DNA of 64,000 nucleotides, taken from Rachicladosporium sp. CCFEE 5018 (lineage: Eukaryota > Ascomycota > Dothideomycetes > Cladosporiales > Cladosporiaceae). Shown here in pieces: positions 10,063 to 20,129 of this stretch. Positions within the stretch are counted from its first letter, which is position 1; every line of letters starts with the position of its first letter. The notes beneath the pieces are model-generated. The model saw nothing but the letters and a program-made list of their open reading frames with translations. It was not told where the DNA came from and ran no database searches. The stretch is from the NCBI GenBank assembly GCA_002077045.2, contig KZ111163.1:123880-187879 (forward strand), read 5' to 3'. Position numbers and translations under genes: made by a program.

Positions 10063-11288
10063 ACCAAGGTGAAGTTTCTAGAAGGGTGTAGGGGTTTCCT
10101 AGGATCAGGCACCTGCCTGAGGATAGCCAGGCTCCAGCCTATGACATTGACCACCCGCTCTCTTATGCTGGATTGGCTGCTTGTGGCTGGTTCTTGCTCT
10201 GTACGTGCGGCGTACCGCAACTTGATCAACGCCTGCTCTTGCTCTGGCGTTAACCGGTATGCTGGCCGTGCAGTAATTGACTCCGTCCTCCAAATGTACC
10301 GCAATATCTTCACAAACACTGCTTTGTACTTGCGGATTGTCTGCACCTTCTGCTGTCTATAAAATGGCCGGTTGCTTGTGGGTGCTCCATTCTCTCGCCG
10401 GTGTACACATTGCAATCCATGTCGACCAACAATGTCGGCATGGCTGGCGTTGAACGATCGTCGGATCAACACTGTTGTGCCAATGCATGCCTTCTTCAAC
10501 GCCTCCTCATCCTCGCCCTCCGCTGGCACGCCTTCTGATGGCGTGCCTCCTGCCGTTATGCTTTCTGCCGGCATGGCTCTGATCTCCCGGTCCACAATCT
10601 CGTCCTGAATCTGCTTCACCACCCACGCTTTATGTACGCCGATGTGCTTCTCCCACCCCGTGTGTTCTAACCATGGGTTGGGCTCATACCGGCTGCGCTG
10701 GCTCTTGTCTTCCTTCTTGGCTTCTTCAAACTTCTCATGCAATCCTTCAATCCATGTGTTGGCGTGCTGAATGGCGTTGACTGCGGGTTCCTGGCTGGGC
10801 TCTTGGACAATGTAAATGGGGAAATACCGCTGCCATGTGCCGGTCTTGGAAACTCGCTGGCATGCTTGATTGTCTGCCCACATTTGACTTGTGACTGTGT
10901 CATCTGTGGGCCTGCCTTGCTTACGTGTGTTCTCCCAACCATGCATGGTACGGCAATGCGTTGCCATGCCACGACTACGTCGGCATATGTAATTGCATGC
11001 CTGGCCATCCTCAATGGCGACACACCGCAATCCATCTGTAAACACTGGTATCCCAACAACGGCTTCACTGCTGATATCCGGGTATTTCACTCTGTCTGGC
11101 GTGTATGCAATCTGTGGTAAACCGACAACAAACTCAACAAGCTGCTGGCGCTGCTGCTTGGGAATGCCGGAATGGTTGGCTGTGATGTGGCCCCTGACCT
11201 GGGCCGGGTTCACGGCGTATTTACATTGCTTGCAAACAATGACGCGGTGTTCTGGTTTGTGTATGAACACCTGATTGAATGCATCCAT
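10047..11288 (-). CDS. OrsD-domain (former DUF3505) protein, 413 aa
   Basis: A single-exon minus-strand ORF from the ATG at 11288. The N-terminus carries the OrsD zinc finger C-x2-C...H-x4-H (VCKQCKYAVNPAQVRGHITA then NH), and a second finger-like stretch follows around CVAIEDGQACNYICRRS...HCRTMH. The middle contains Trp-rich segments (LEHTGWEKHIGVHKAWV), and the C-terminus is basic and helical. OrsD-domain proteins are abundant in ascomycete repeats, some fused to RecQ-like helicases; the domain is named after a gene of the orsellinic acid cluster, but no polyketide synthase is near here. The ORF lacks a helicase and may be a shortened copy. It interrupts the membrane-protein gene at about 9625. 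Confidence 0.65.
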   Translation of the reverse strand: MDAFNQVFIHKPEHRVIVCKQCKYAVNPAQVRGHITANHSGIPKQQRQQLVEFVVGLPQIAYTPDRVKYPDISSEAVVGIPVFTDGLRCVAIEDGQACNYICRRSRGMATHCRTMHGWENTRKQGRPTDDTVTSQMWADNQACQRVSKTGTWQRYFPIYIVQEPSQEPAVNAIQHANTWIEGLHEKFEEAKKEDKSQRSRYEPNPWLEHTGWEKHIGVHKAWVVKQIQDEIVDREIRAMPAESITAGGTPSEGVPAEGEDEEALKKACIGTTVLIRRSFNASHADIVGRHGLQCVHRRENGAPTSNRPFYRQQKVQTIRKYKAVFVKILRYIWRTESITARPAYRLTPEQEQALIKLRYAARTEQEPATSSQSSIRERVVNVIGWSLAILRQVPDPRKPLHPSRNFTLVSYQG

Positions 11289-11732
11289 CCTGCTACGGTC
11301 CTGCTGTGTGATGGCTGCTGTAATGTAAAATGATATGCATGTGTGTATGCGCTTTCATAACTGACCCAATGGGAATGTGATGTCTTTCCCCACACTTTGC
11401 TATCTTGGTCAGACTTTACCCTAACCCTACCTGATTTGCACATGGACGTTGGCACCGGCAACGATCATGTATACCACTGCTAACTCGGGCGTTATGATCG
11501 GAATGCCCTACGCTACCCAGTGTCCAAATTTGAAGTGAATCGGCCCAGGAACAAGAATGACATCGACATAATGATATCGACCCCCTCATGGCCCTGGCGC
11601 TAACCGGAATGGGTTAGTGAATAAATGACATCGACTCGATGTTGTTTGGGGATTGTGGATAGGAGTCATAGTGTGACTCATGATGTGCTGCCCATGTCCC
11701 AGACAAGTCAGGGATCATGTCTGAGCTAAGAT

Positions 11733-11757
11733 GGCTACTAGGCAAAGCCTAGTAGCC
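11733..11757. repeat. Perfect 11-bp-arm hairpin followed by CTAG
   Basis: Arms GGCTACTAGGC (11733-11743) and GCCTAGTAGCC (11747-11757) enclose a 3-base loop. CTAG occurs 12 bases downstream (11770-11773). This spacing resembles the 3' end of Helitrons (hairpin, about 10-12 nt, CTRR), but the base after CTAG is C rather than the expected T, and no Rep/helicase ORF is present. Confidence 0.55.
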
Positions 11758-11789
11758 AAGAATGCATGCCTAGCCTGTGACACTTCCTA

Positions 11790-12190
11790 TGTGGGCTACT
11801 AGAGTACTAGATTAGACGTATATGTTTTTATGTTATAGTATTAGTTTAGAGAAAGGTAATATTATAGATGCTACTTAACCTTACTATAGTAGCTAGTATT
11901 TACTTTAGGTTAGTACCTTAGGTAGTACGGGTACTTCTATATCTTAATATTAGATACTTTAGAGTAAATATACTCGTACCCTCTTAGATATATTATCTAC
12001 AATCTTCGTTAATTAAACCATTATATACAGCTGCGTACGTAGTCTTAGTTAGCCTAGAGGTAGTTTTGGTTTTAGATAGATAGTTATATTATATCTTGTA
12101 GAAGGTCGAGAAGGTAGAGTCTTCCGTATATACGTGAATATCGTGTTTAGGAGGTGCTTACGCGCCCTACGTTCACCCTAATTTAGTCGT
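11790..12190. other. TA-rich block, RIP-like
   Basis: The sequence shifts abruptly to TA-rich composition with many TATA, TTAG and CTAA words and no open frames. This is the look of repeat DNA altered by repeat-induced point mutation. It lies between the OrsD element and the conserved channel gene. Confidence 0.6.
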
Positions 12191-13377
12191 ATTTGGCTTG
12201 TCTAGGGATTAGGACTTTACCCTATCATAGCGAGGTTATCAGGTTCGTGGCCGGCACCGCGTACAGGTACTCCCTATTGCTAGCCAACGTGAGCGATAGA
12301 CAAACAATGAAAGAAGATGAGACTCTAACGGGAAGACATACTCGCCGCGGCTTTGTAACTTCGTCCAACGCCTCGACACGGTAATGAGCGAGTTGAAACG
12401 ATGAAACGGATGTCGCTGGCCTGACCTAGGAGTAATACATATATGGTAGTAGAAGAACAACCGCAACAGCCAAGGCTGCAGGCCGCTTGCAGCGCTGGTC
12501 CTGTCAGGCGCCGGACGAAGTTGTGGAAGTCGTCGAAGCGGTCGACAGAATCTACAGGCGAGAGCTGTACTCCGGCTCCCGGTATTTATCTTCACATGTC
12601 GACATTGATGTGATAGCGGCCCTGGCTGCCACTCAGATCGTCCTTGACAGCGCTCTACCGCTCCGACTTGCGCGCAGCAGTCCACCACGTCGAGGTGTGC
12701 ACAACGCTCCGCCACCCCGATTCATAGCTCGTCACCACTCTGACTCCTCCCGTCGCACTCCTATTCCATTCCCCATCCCCTCCCCGCTCGCGCCTCCCTC
12801 CCCAGCTGTCATTTCAGCCGTCCTATTCGACGTGGTCCTGGTGACGATATCGGCGGAGAATACTGGTGGAGGGTCTCGGGATAGAGGCCAACATGCTGGA
12901 CGTGGCACGATCATCGGCTATGGCTGTTAAATGTCGAAGCGTGGCGGCAGGAGATGAGGGATTTCCTCCTCCCAAGATCAGCATTGACCTCGCCCATCGC
13001 GCTTACAACGAAGCGTGATACTTGTATTGACGTTCAGCGCAGTGTACCTCCGCTCCCAGTAAAGTGTAGGCTTCCTGTGCTGCTTTGTTCTGCACCATGA
13101 GTAACTGATCCATCTCACTGTACCGCGGCGAGGGGGCACGTTCTGTGCGATAGCTATTCCGAGAACGATGTGCGTTTCTCAGCGGTGCTGCAAAAGTAGT
13201 CTCATACTCACGACACTCTCAATAGCAGCACAATGCGCTCAGGCTTGAGCAAGAGCGGAGGTATTGTTTGGGTCTTTCCGCTTATCGACATGTGAAATTG
13301 ACGTAGCCCTCCTTCACAATGACACCACTCCTCCAAATAATGCCTGTCCACAGCCCTCGTCACTCCACACGCCGGCC
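12191..13377. other. Promoter-side intergenic region of the channel gene
   Basis: No gene supported. Pyrimidine-rich stretches occur around 12720-12830 (CCCCATCCCC, CTCCCTCCCC), as is common upstream of filamentous-fungal genes. ORFs on both strands here have no domain or codon character. Confidence 0.4.
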
Positions 13378-16300
13378 ATGACTGCCAACTCGACCAACAG
13401 CACCGGCATCACCGACATCTTCAACGGGAATGCTGGAGTCGCCCAGAACAACGGCGGAATCGCGACAAAATCCTTCGTCCTTAATTTGGCCACTGGCGTG
13501 GCCCTCTTCACCTTCCAGTTCTCTGGCTTCCTCCTGCTCAAGAGTTCCAACCTTGGACGTCGATTGTACCAGCCAAAGACATATCTCGTACAAGACCGAC
13601 TGCGCGTGGAGGCGATACCCGTCAGTCCGCTCGCATGGATCAAGCGCATCTTTACGATCAAGGGCGAGGAGTTGAAGGCAAAATGCGGGCTGGACGGGTA
13701 CTTCGCCATCCGCTTCCTGCGGGCTATGGTCATCATCTTCGTGCCACTGATGGTCACCTGCGTGATCGTCTTGCTCCCAGTGAATTATCACGGTGGTAGG
13801 AATGACCGGAGTTTTGAAATCGGGGGACAATCGCAGCAGTTCAATATCACTGGACTGGACACGCTGTCGTGGCAGAATGTCGCGCCCACGAAGACAAATC
13901 GTTACTGGGCGCACCTGGTCTGCGCGCTGGTAGTGATCATGTGGACATTGTGGAGGATATACAGGGAGAAGCTACATTTCATCACGACGCGGCAGGATTA
14001 CCTCACGTCTCCGGAGCAGCGGATTAAGGCCAGTGCGAGAACGATTCTGGTCACGAATATACCGAGCGAGTACCGCAGTACTGGTGCCTTGGAAGCGCTT
14101 TATGACGTCTACGTTGACAACGACGATAGAAGCAAATTGCACGTTTGGCTCAATCGGGACTATACACCATTGAGGACTCTGGTCTCGCGGCGGAGGAAGC
14201 TGCGTCAAGCGCTCGAGAAGGAAGAGCTGAAAATGCAGCGGTTGGTGAACAAGCAATTGGAAGGAGCACAAAGGCATCTTGACTCGGATCGATCTCGAGA
14301 AGGAAGAGCTGACGATGATGTGGTTGGCGAGCAAGCGATTGAAGGGAGCACAGCAGAAGCGCACAAGAGCAAGGAAGGCGAAGACCTGGACACCGCAGAG
14401 CGCATCCGCGACGCATTCGAGGAGGATATTGCAGACCACGATCAGATCTGGCGGAAACATCTGAAAGACAAGAAGGAGACGCACATACAAATCATGCAGG
14501 ATGAGAGAGGTGTCTGGCAACCAGTGTCGTCGCTGAAATCCTGGCAGCGCAAGCATAGACGCGTACCCAAGATCGCCTGGCTTCGTGCGGAAATCGCCCG
14601 TCTCACTATGGAGATTGAGGAACTCATGCCTAAACTCGATGACGAGGACATATTCAAGCGGCAGAACTCCGCCTTCATCCAGTTCGACCGGCAGATGGCT
14701 GCAAACATGGCCTGCGCGTTGGTCACGCACCACGCTCCTGGCACGATGAACCCGCGCTTCCTGCATGTCGCGCCGCATGAAGTGCTCTGGCCAAACATGG
14801 GTCTCACGTCACTGGCACGATTCGTCCGGACGCTGATCGCAATGGTGTTGTTCGCTGGTATGCTAATTCTGTGGGCTATACCGGCTTTCTTCCTCAGTAT
14901 CCTCTCTCAGCTAGAGATTCTCCGAAGCAACACGTCCTGGCTGGAATGGTTACGAAGGTGGCCCACTTGGATCATCGGTCTCATCTCTGGTCCACTCGTA
15001 GCGATTCTGCTCGCGCTTCTTGTGCAACTTGTCGTACCAGCCCTTTGTCGCAAACTCGCCGTCCTGTGCGGCGCACCCACCCGCAGCCGCCGCGAAGTAA
15101 CCACCCAGGCTTTCTACTTCACCTTCCTAATCATCGAGCTCGTCCTCGTAACCTCCATCTCCTCTGGCCTCCTAGCCGTCCTACCCATCATCTTCCAGGA
15201 CCCAACCTCCATCCCCGAAACTCTCGCCACGAACCTCCCCAAAGCCGCAAACTACTTCTTCAACTACCTCATAATCCAGGCTCTAGGCTTCTCCGGGTCA
15301 GCTTTATTCCAATACCTGCGTGTCCTCTTCATCAACCTAATCTGGCCTTGGTTCACGCAAACGCCTCGCCAAGAAGCCTGGCTGCAAACAGTGATCCCGC
15401 ACCAAATGTGGGCGAACGTCTTCAGCCTGTGGACGAACTTCGCAGCCATAGGGCTGATATACTCGATCATAGCACCACTAATGCTCCTCTTCGTCTCTGC
15501 AGTCTTCGCCCTCTTCTGGGTAGCCTACAGACACAACTACTACTTTGTCCAACGCAACAAAGTGGACACCTACGGCGCTCTCTTCGAGAACGCCTTAACA
15601 CAATTACTCGCCGGCATCTACATCCTTGAGATCACGCTAATTGGCTTGTTCTTTCTTGTGCGGAATTCGGATGATAACCTGGCTGCGACGTCGCAGGCGA
15701 TTATCATGATCGTGGCGTTGATTCTGACGGCGGGGTTCCATTATCTCCATGAGCGGTTGCTGAGGCCCTTATATGAGTTGTTACCCGTGACGCTAGAGGA
15801 TAAGGCGGCGGATGCCGAGAGGAAAATGTATCTAACGGAGTTTGAGGATGGCGCGGAGAGCAGGGAAAGCGAGGGGGACACGGTGGCCGACCCGGAGAGT
15901 CCGTCTTTGCAGCACCGACGAGCCGGTGAGACTTCATACAACAAACCAGCCCAACTCGACGGCACAACAGCAACACAGCGACTCCGCCTCGCACACGGAG
16001 TCGCCAACACGGCAGCCGAAGCCCGCAAAACTATGCTCCGCCTGCGTGAACGCATGGACCTGCACCTGGCAGCCGTGCAATCCCACGGATCATCGCCGAC
16101 CCACACGACCATCAGCCCCACTCGCGCGCACAAAATGCAAATAGCAGACCAACTCGGCGCCTCCATCGCCTCCTACCCAGATGAACTCACCGATCTCTCC
16201 CCCGCGGAGCGGGACGCCGAGCTGCGAGCTGCGTACCAGGATCCGGTCACCAGGGAGCCGGCGCCTGTGGTATGGATTCCGCAAGACGCTGCGGGAGTTG

Positions 16301-16449
16301 GGGAGGACGCTGTGAGGCGGAGTAGGAAGTATGGGCGCTTGTTGCAGTATTCGGATCAGGGCGCTTATTTGACGGTGAAGGGGAAGGTGGAGGTTGTGCA
16401 GCCTGCGCCTGATGTTAGGGGGGATTGGTTGCTGGATTGGAATTTGTAG
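13378..16449 (+). CDS. CSC1/OSCA/TMEM63-type calcium-permeable channel, 1023 aa
   Basis: Single exon from the ATG at 13378 (context GGCCATGA); the frame is open further upstream but has no earlier ATG. Domain order fits the family: a leading helix (FVLNLATGVALFTFQFSGFLLL, about residues 31-53), two helices around residues 115-215, a large cytosolic RRM-like region (TILVTNIPSEYR) with a charged linker, the RSN1_7TM (DUF221) core of about seven helices from residue 480 to 780 (including AFYFTFLIIELVLVTS and NYFFNYLIIQAL), and a polar tail of about 220 residues. Family members are osmo/mechanosensitive cation channels of the plasma membrane or internal membranes. The linker at 14212-14375 contains an out-of-frame tandem duplication. 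Confidence 0.92.
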   Translation: MTANSTNSTGITDIFNGNAGVAQNNGGIATKSFVLNLATGVALFTFQFSGFLLLKSSNLGRRLYQPKTYLVQDRLRVEAIPVSPLAWIKRIFTIKGEELKAKCGLDGYFAIRFLRAMVIIFVPLMVTCVIVLLPVNYHGGRNDRSFEIGGQSQQFNITGLDTLSWQNVAPTKTNRYWAHLVCALVVIMWTLWRIYREKLHFITTRQDYLTSPEQRIKASARTILVTNIPSEYRSTGALEALYDVYVDNDDRSKLHVWLNRDYTPLRTLVSRRRKLRQALEKEELKMQRLVNKQLEGAQRHLDSDRSREGRADDDVVGEQAIEGSTAEAHKSKEGEDLDTAERIRDAFEEDIADHDQIWRKHLKDKKETHIQIMQDERGVWQPVSSLKSWQRKHRRVPKIAWLRAEIARLTMEIEELMPKLDDEDIFKRQNSAFIQFDRQMAANMACALVTHHAPGTMNPRFLHVAPHEVLWPNMGLTSLARFVRTLIAMVLFAGMLILWAIPAFFLSILSQLEILRSNTSWLEWLRRWPTWIIGLISGPLVAILLALLVQLVVPALCRKLAVLCGAPTRSRREVTTQAFYFTFLIIELVLVTSISSGLLAVLPIIFQDPTSIPETLATNLPKAANYFFNYLIIQALGFSGSALFQYLRVLFINLIWPWFTQTPRQEAWLQTVIPHQMWANVFSLWTNFAAIGLIYSIIAPLMLLFVSAVFALFWVAYRHNYYFVQRNKVDTYGALFENALTQLLAGIYILEITLIGLFFLVRNSDDNLAATSQAIIMIVALILTAGFHYLHERLLRPLYELLPVTLEDKAADAERKMYLTEFEDGAESRESEGDTVADPESPSLQHRRAGETSYNKPAQLDGTTATQRLRLAHGVANTAAEARKTMLRLRERMDLHLAAVQSHGSSPTHTTISPTRAHKMQIADQLGASIASYPDELTDLSPAERDAELRAAYQDPVTREPAPVVWIPQDAAGVGEDAVRRSRKYGRLLQYSDQGAYLTVKGKVEVVQPAPDVRGDWLLDWNL
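14212..14375 (+). repeat. 82-bp tandem duplication inside the channel gene, copies read in different frames
   Basis: Copy 1 starts at 14212 and copy 2 at 14294, both with CTCGAGAAGGAAGAGCTGA. The copies remain alignable through the following TGGT..CAAGC..TTGAAGG.AGCACA pattern. The period of 82 is not a multiple of three. The protein therefore reads copy 1 as LEKEELKMQRLVNKQLEG and copy 2 in another frame as SREGRADDDVVGEQAIEG. Coding resumes normally afterwards. Confidence 0.8.
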
Positions 16450-16692
16450 GGTGGGTGGGTCTGGGGATGGGTATGATTCTGGTGGTTAGGGCATGACAAG
16501 GGTGGTGTTGCATATGGCGGTGAAGGCATAACAAGCTTGGTAGCATGATCTCAAGACTGTCCGACGACCATAGAGTTGAGATGTCCGTGTATCTGTACAT
16601 TCAAGAGACTAGCCCAGCTAGACCATCTGGAAGCTCTTGGATCTCTTACGGTACAGCCAGTGCCCAGTCCTCGAACCAAAGACTGCCCGATC
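16450..16692. other. Convergent intergenic spacer
   Basis: Short spacer between the channel gene and the 3' end of the minus-strand transporter remnant. No feature seen. Confidence 0.4.
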
Positions 16693-17061
16693 TCATACCC
16701 GCGCGCGCAGTCTTCGATCCTGAGTGATCCTCGAAGCAGCCACCAGTATCGCACCGACCAGCAGCGTCGCTCCAGACCAACATGACAGAGCATTGTAGCC
16801 ATGTTTGACCAGTGCGCCACTGATCGACGTGCCGAAGAGGGTGCTATGGAAATACCAGCCGTCAGCTTATGCTCGCTCTTCGCTCCAGTGATACTGCCAG
16901 CCTACGTACAAAAGGGACGTAGAGCCCATGACGATGCCGATAGCGCTGGATGCGATGTGTGCATCTGCCAACGTAGTGGCCCAAGCGATCTGCAGGCTGA
17001 GTATAGCCTGGCACGTCCATATCAGCACCGCGACCGTGGAGAACAGTGAAAACTCGAGCAC
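16693..17061 (-). pseudogene. C-terminal fragment of an MFS transporter
   Basis: Minus-strand exons 17061-16910 and 16843-16693 join across a 66-bp intron (GTACGT donor, CTGAC branch, CATAG acceptor). The spliced product ends in two membrane helices of major-facilitator type, with the motif TLFGTSISGALVKHG followed by ATLLVGAILVAASR and a basic tail ending at TGA. This matches the last part of monocarboxylate-like MFS proteins. The upstream ten helices are missing: sequence beyond about 17061 belongs to another broken gene on the opposite strand. The transported substrate cannot be guessed. Confidence 0.6.
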
Positions 17062-17144
17062 TCACCCCCGAGGTAAAGCCGTGCGCCAAGTACGGGCTCA
17101 ATCACAGTACAAGCCTCCAACCAACGACCCACACTTAAGGCGGT

Positions 17145-19062
17145 ATTTTAAGAATTCATCATCTCAACGTATTGGCCTGATGTCTGTAGTCAAGCCCGTT
17201 TCAAGCGCGCACTACAAGAGCAAGAATGTCACGACACTCATTGACGCCCAAGTGTGTGTTCGCAACGGTCTGCAATATCAGTACTACGATGCAACAAGTG
17301 ATGCATACATGGGTCCAATCACTTTCAAGGACGTCATTCCTCTGGCTTGTACATTCAAGTTGCCTTGCCAAGCTCTCCAGCGTTTCATCTTTCGTCCGGC
17401 CTCAGCACCAGATGGACCAGAACCGAGTGTCGTTATTGCCACCCAAAATTCTTTTCCAGAATACATGACACCCGAAGAGTACAAAGAGTTGGCTATTGTG
17501 CCACTTGGACACCACATCCAATGGGCAAACATTCTCCTTCAACTCGCCATGCCTGGTGTGGACTTCAAAAAGCCAGAGACGACTCTGGTCTTTCTCCAAT
17601 GCATTCATCAAACTGGCCCACCCAATTCAAGCGTCTTGCGCGAGTCTCATGACATGTTACGTTATGATGAGAACGCGTTTTCCCTAGTCCGAAACCTTAC
17701 GGGGGCACTGCGAACAGTCAAACAGAATTAGGAATTCTCTCAGGCGGTCCGCATTTTCACATCCATCGCTGCTCGCTTACTTTCTCTTGGCCCTTCAGCA
17801 GATGTACAGAAGGCGTGCTTGGCTTTCTTGACGAGCGCTCGTGATGTTGCAATTAGTTGGATAGTGGATCTGCGGGAGAAGTCTTATGCAGCTGTTGACG
17901 ACTGCGACAAGACCACGTTCATTGCCAAGAGCACTGAGGTGGCTCTTATTTGCACCCTGACATTTGATGTTGATGATCACCATCTCGCCGGTATCTGTGC
18001 TCAATCAAACAATGTCTCGATTCTTGTGCAGAGCTCCATCGTGGTCCAAGAAGGCGGGCAGGCACATCCGAACCATCGGGAAAGACATTCGATTCTTCTT
18101 GACCTCCGCTTCAAACGACTGCTATATCACCTCTATAAGATCCTCGCGCAGTGTCCTCGAGGGCTGGACCGTGCAATTCGTGAGTCGTGGTCTGTGTATG
18201 AGCCGGGATGCAACGGCTGGAGTCCAGCCGCTGTAGATTACTGGCTGACTACAGAAACTGCTCCCGTGCAAGGTGCGAGCATGAGGGTACATCATAATCT
18301 GCTCAGCGGTGCGCTGCTTGCCGAGGGCTGATTACTGAACAAGCCGCCAAAAAGTTACCGCTCTCATGCCTTGTACGGCAGGCTTTTTGGAAGCAGCATC
18401 GTTGAGGTCTTGCCGTCTGCAAGCCCTGGTTTCCAATTCTCAACCAAAGGTGCATTTGGAGGTCATACTGTTGACCTAGGCATGGCAATACCACGTAAGT
18501 CGCCCTACGAGGACCTCGTCGCAAAATCATCAAAGGACGGCCATATCTATGAAACGATTCCAGCCCGCCTTGTGGAAGGGGCTTACCCTAGGCACTTTGT
18601 TCAAGAACATGTACATTGTTTCCACGCTGCGACACATACGGTACAATTTCGACCAGCAGACCAACCTTGGAACGCGGGCTCACCAGAGAACTGGATTTTG
18701 TCGAAGTTGTCTGGGCATGCGAAGTGGCGGCTGACGAAAGCTGGGCGCTCCCTCGGTGGCATCGATAGTCTGACGTCGCGACGTGTATCTCATGTGCTCG
18801 ACCCGATGGCTCAGATCACCAGCATCCACACTATATTTCAGCCGCTGGGCGATACACTGAAAATCGATATCCCTAATCTTCGGCTGGGGTTCTCACTTCA
18901 AAGAGGTTCCTCCCTGCTGAAGTCTAAGGAATTTCGTTCCATGTTTGTGGACAGAGTCCAGTCCATTGGCAAGTTGATTGGTTTTCGGAACAGGATTGTA
19001 CCGAAGCCGCTAAGGGGAGGTAACCGTATCGTGCTGATTCCGGAGTCGAGTGGACGTGCACT
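17145..19062 (+). pseudogene. Fragment of the giant DUF6606/DUF3638/DUF3645 ubiquitin-hydrolase-like protein
   Basis: One reading frame (coordinate modulo 3 = 2) runs through the whole segment and is broken by two stops: TAG at 17729-17731, where the family has Trp (KQN*EFSQAV), and TGA at 18329-18331 (AEG*LLNK). Recognisable stretches in family order are ITFKDVIPLACTFKLP, LAMPGVDFKKPETTLVFLQ, STEVALICTLTFDVDDHHL, VHHNLLSGALL, GRLFGSSIVEVLPS and LRLGFSLQRGSSLL. Full-length members are roughly 3000 aa with a DEAD-like/DUF3638 region; this is about 640 codons from before that region. Both ends are abrupt, at about 17145 and 19062. The family match is from memory and should be checked by search. 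Confidence 0.7.
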
Positions 19063-19069
19063 TGCGTAC

Positions 19070-19349
19070 CTCCAAGATCATACGCGTGCCAGCCTAAGGC
19101 AAGCTAACGTAGATAGGGTCAATGTTTGCAACTGCGTTTCCTACAGACTTAAGATTGTTCACCCAGTCTATCACCTTGTCTGCTTCGTCGTGCAGCACTA
19201 CTTTCTGTCCCCGGAATGTCCATTGCCACCGTTTGTCATCCCACACCTCCTTCTGACCAAGCGCAGCCTTATATGCGTCCCTAACAACCGCTTGGATCTC
19301 CTGAGACCCAGCCGCACGGTATTCCTCGATAATAGCTCGTTCTTCCGGT
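19070..19349 (-). pseudogene. NACHT_N-type N-terminal domain fragment of a STAND protein, inverted
   Basis: The minus-strand frame reads EERAIIEEYR...KEVWDDKRWQWTFRGQKVV...HDEADKVIDWVNNLKSVGNA..., the signature of the N-terminal domain preceding NACHT in fungal STAND proteins. A TAG at 19094-19096 sits in the conserved ...LP(W)AG... motif where Trp is expected. The fragment ends at a GT donor-like site at 19069, next to the end of the DUF6606-type fragment. Its orientation is opposite to the NACHT-WD40 remnant that starts about 1 kb away, so an inversion or an independent insertion occurred. Confidence 0.6.
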
Positions 19350-19449
19350 CAAGTGCCAGTACCGCCTTCTCCAGGAGCGTTTGCTTTGCTTGAGGCGAGA
19401 CGAGCTTCTGTGATGCGCGACAAGTCGCGCTGGGAGTAGCCTGGGACAT

Positions 19450-20089
19450 AGCTGCCAAGTTGCGAGGTGGAGCGGACGTGGGGTTCGGATATACCGACGA
19501 GCTTTGGATGATGATGGTTGTTCTGAATGCAGGAAAACAGAGCGCGGCCTCGAAAGGACGCCCGTCGATGCACGAAGTTGAATGTTGTTTGGAGGCGCGC
19601 AGTGGAGGTGGTCCAGCTGCGCAGCATGCAAGCAGCTCATTAGGCGACGCAATCATTTCATTGAGGAGACGAAAGATATCACTTCACAGGACAACGTTCT
19701 CGATAGCCGCCTGCTTAACCGTGTATCCAAACACGCTGGCGCAGTTCCAACATCATTCCAACGTTCAGTCTTCGCGTTCTCTGCTACCACAGGCGTGCTA
19801 CTGGAGCCTGCCCTGGCTGCTGCAAACTGGCATTCGTCTTGACCTGGTCTTCACGCAGCTGCGCCGCTAAAGCCTCGCTCTGATGTGAAATCTGTTGCCG
19901 AGCTTCAGTGCGCTTGTAGGCATGCCTCAACAAGACCCGTTTCGTGCGGCTCCTGACGATTACCCAACGAATGGCGACCGACAAACCTCCTTCCCAGTAC
20001 AGCTGACAGTCTACATACCGATGCGATGAAGCTGTCGACAGCTTGAGCCTCTGTTATCGCCTTCACGTGCCAATTACGTATTGATGAAC
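19450..20089. other. Degraded spacer between STAND pieces
   Basis: No frame is convincingly coding. It lies between the inverted NACHT_N piece and the NACHT remnant and may hold unrecognisable linker sequence from either. Confidence 0.3.
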
Positions 20090-20129
20090 CCGATGATGAA
20101 AAATTAGCGTTCCAGCTCTCTCGGCGAAA

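Noticed and set aside
10047..11288. Secondary-metabolite cluster suggested by the OrsD name
   Set aside because: No polyketide synthase, thioesterase or tailoring enzyme is nearby, and OrsD fingers are common in repeats.
11733..11773. Calling a Helitron outright
   Set aside because: No Rep/helicase ORF, no T after CTAG and no 5' end; only the hairpin geometry fits.
12239..12715. 158-codon minus-strand ORF upstream of the channel gene
   Set aside because: Cys/Arg-rich composition typical of a shadow frame, no motif, no splice support.
14279..14464. 61-codon plus-strand ORF inside the channel gene (LEKEELTMM...)
   Set aside because: It is the second copy of the 82-bp duplication read in the frame of copy 1, not a separate gene.
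16928..17144. Upstream part of the ORF that contains the DUF6606-type fragment
   Set aside because: It reads antisense through the MFS exon and has no family resemblance before about 17145; the open frame there is accidental.
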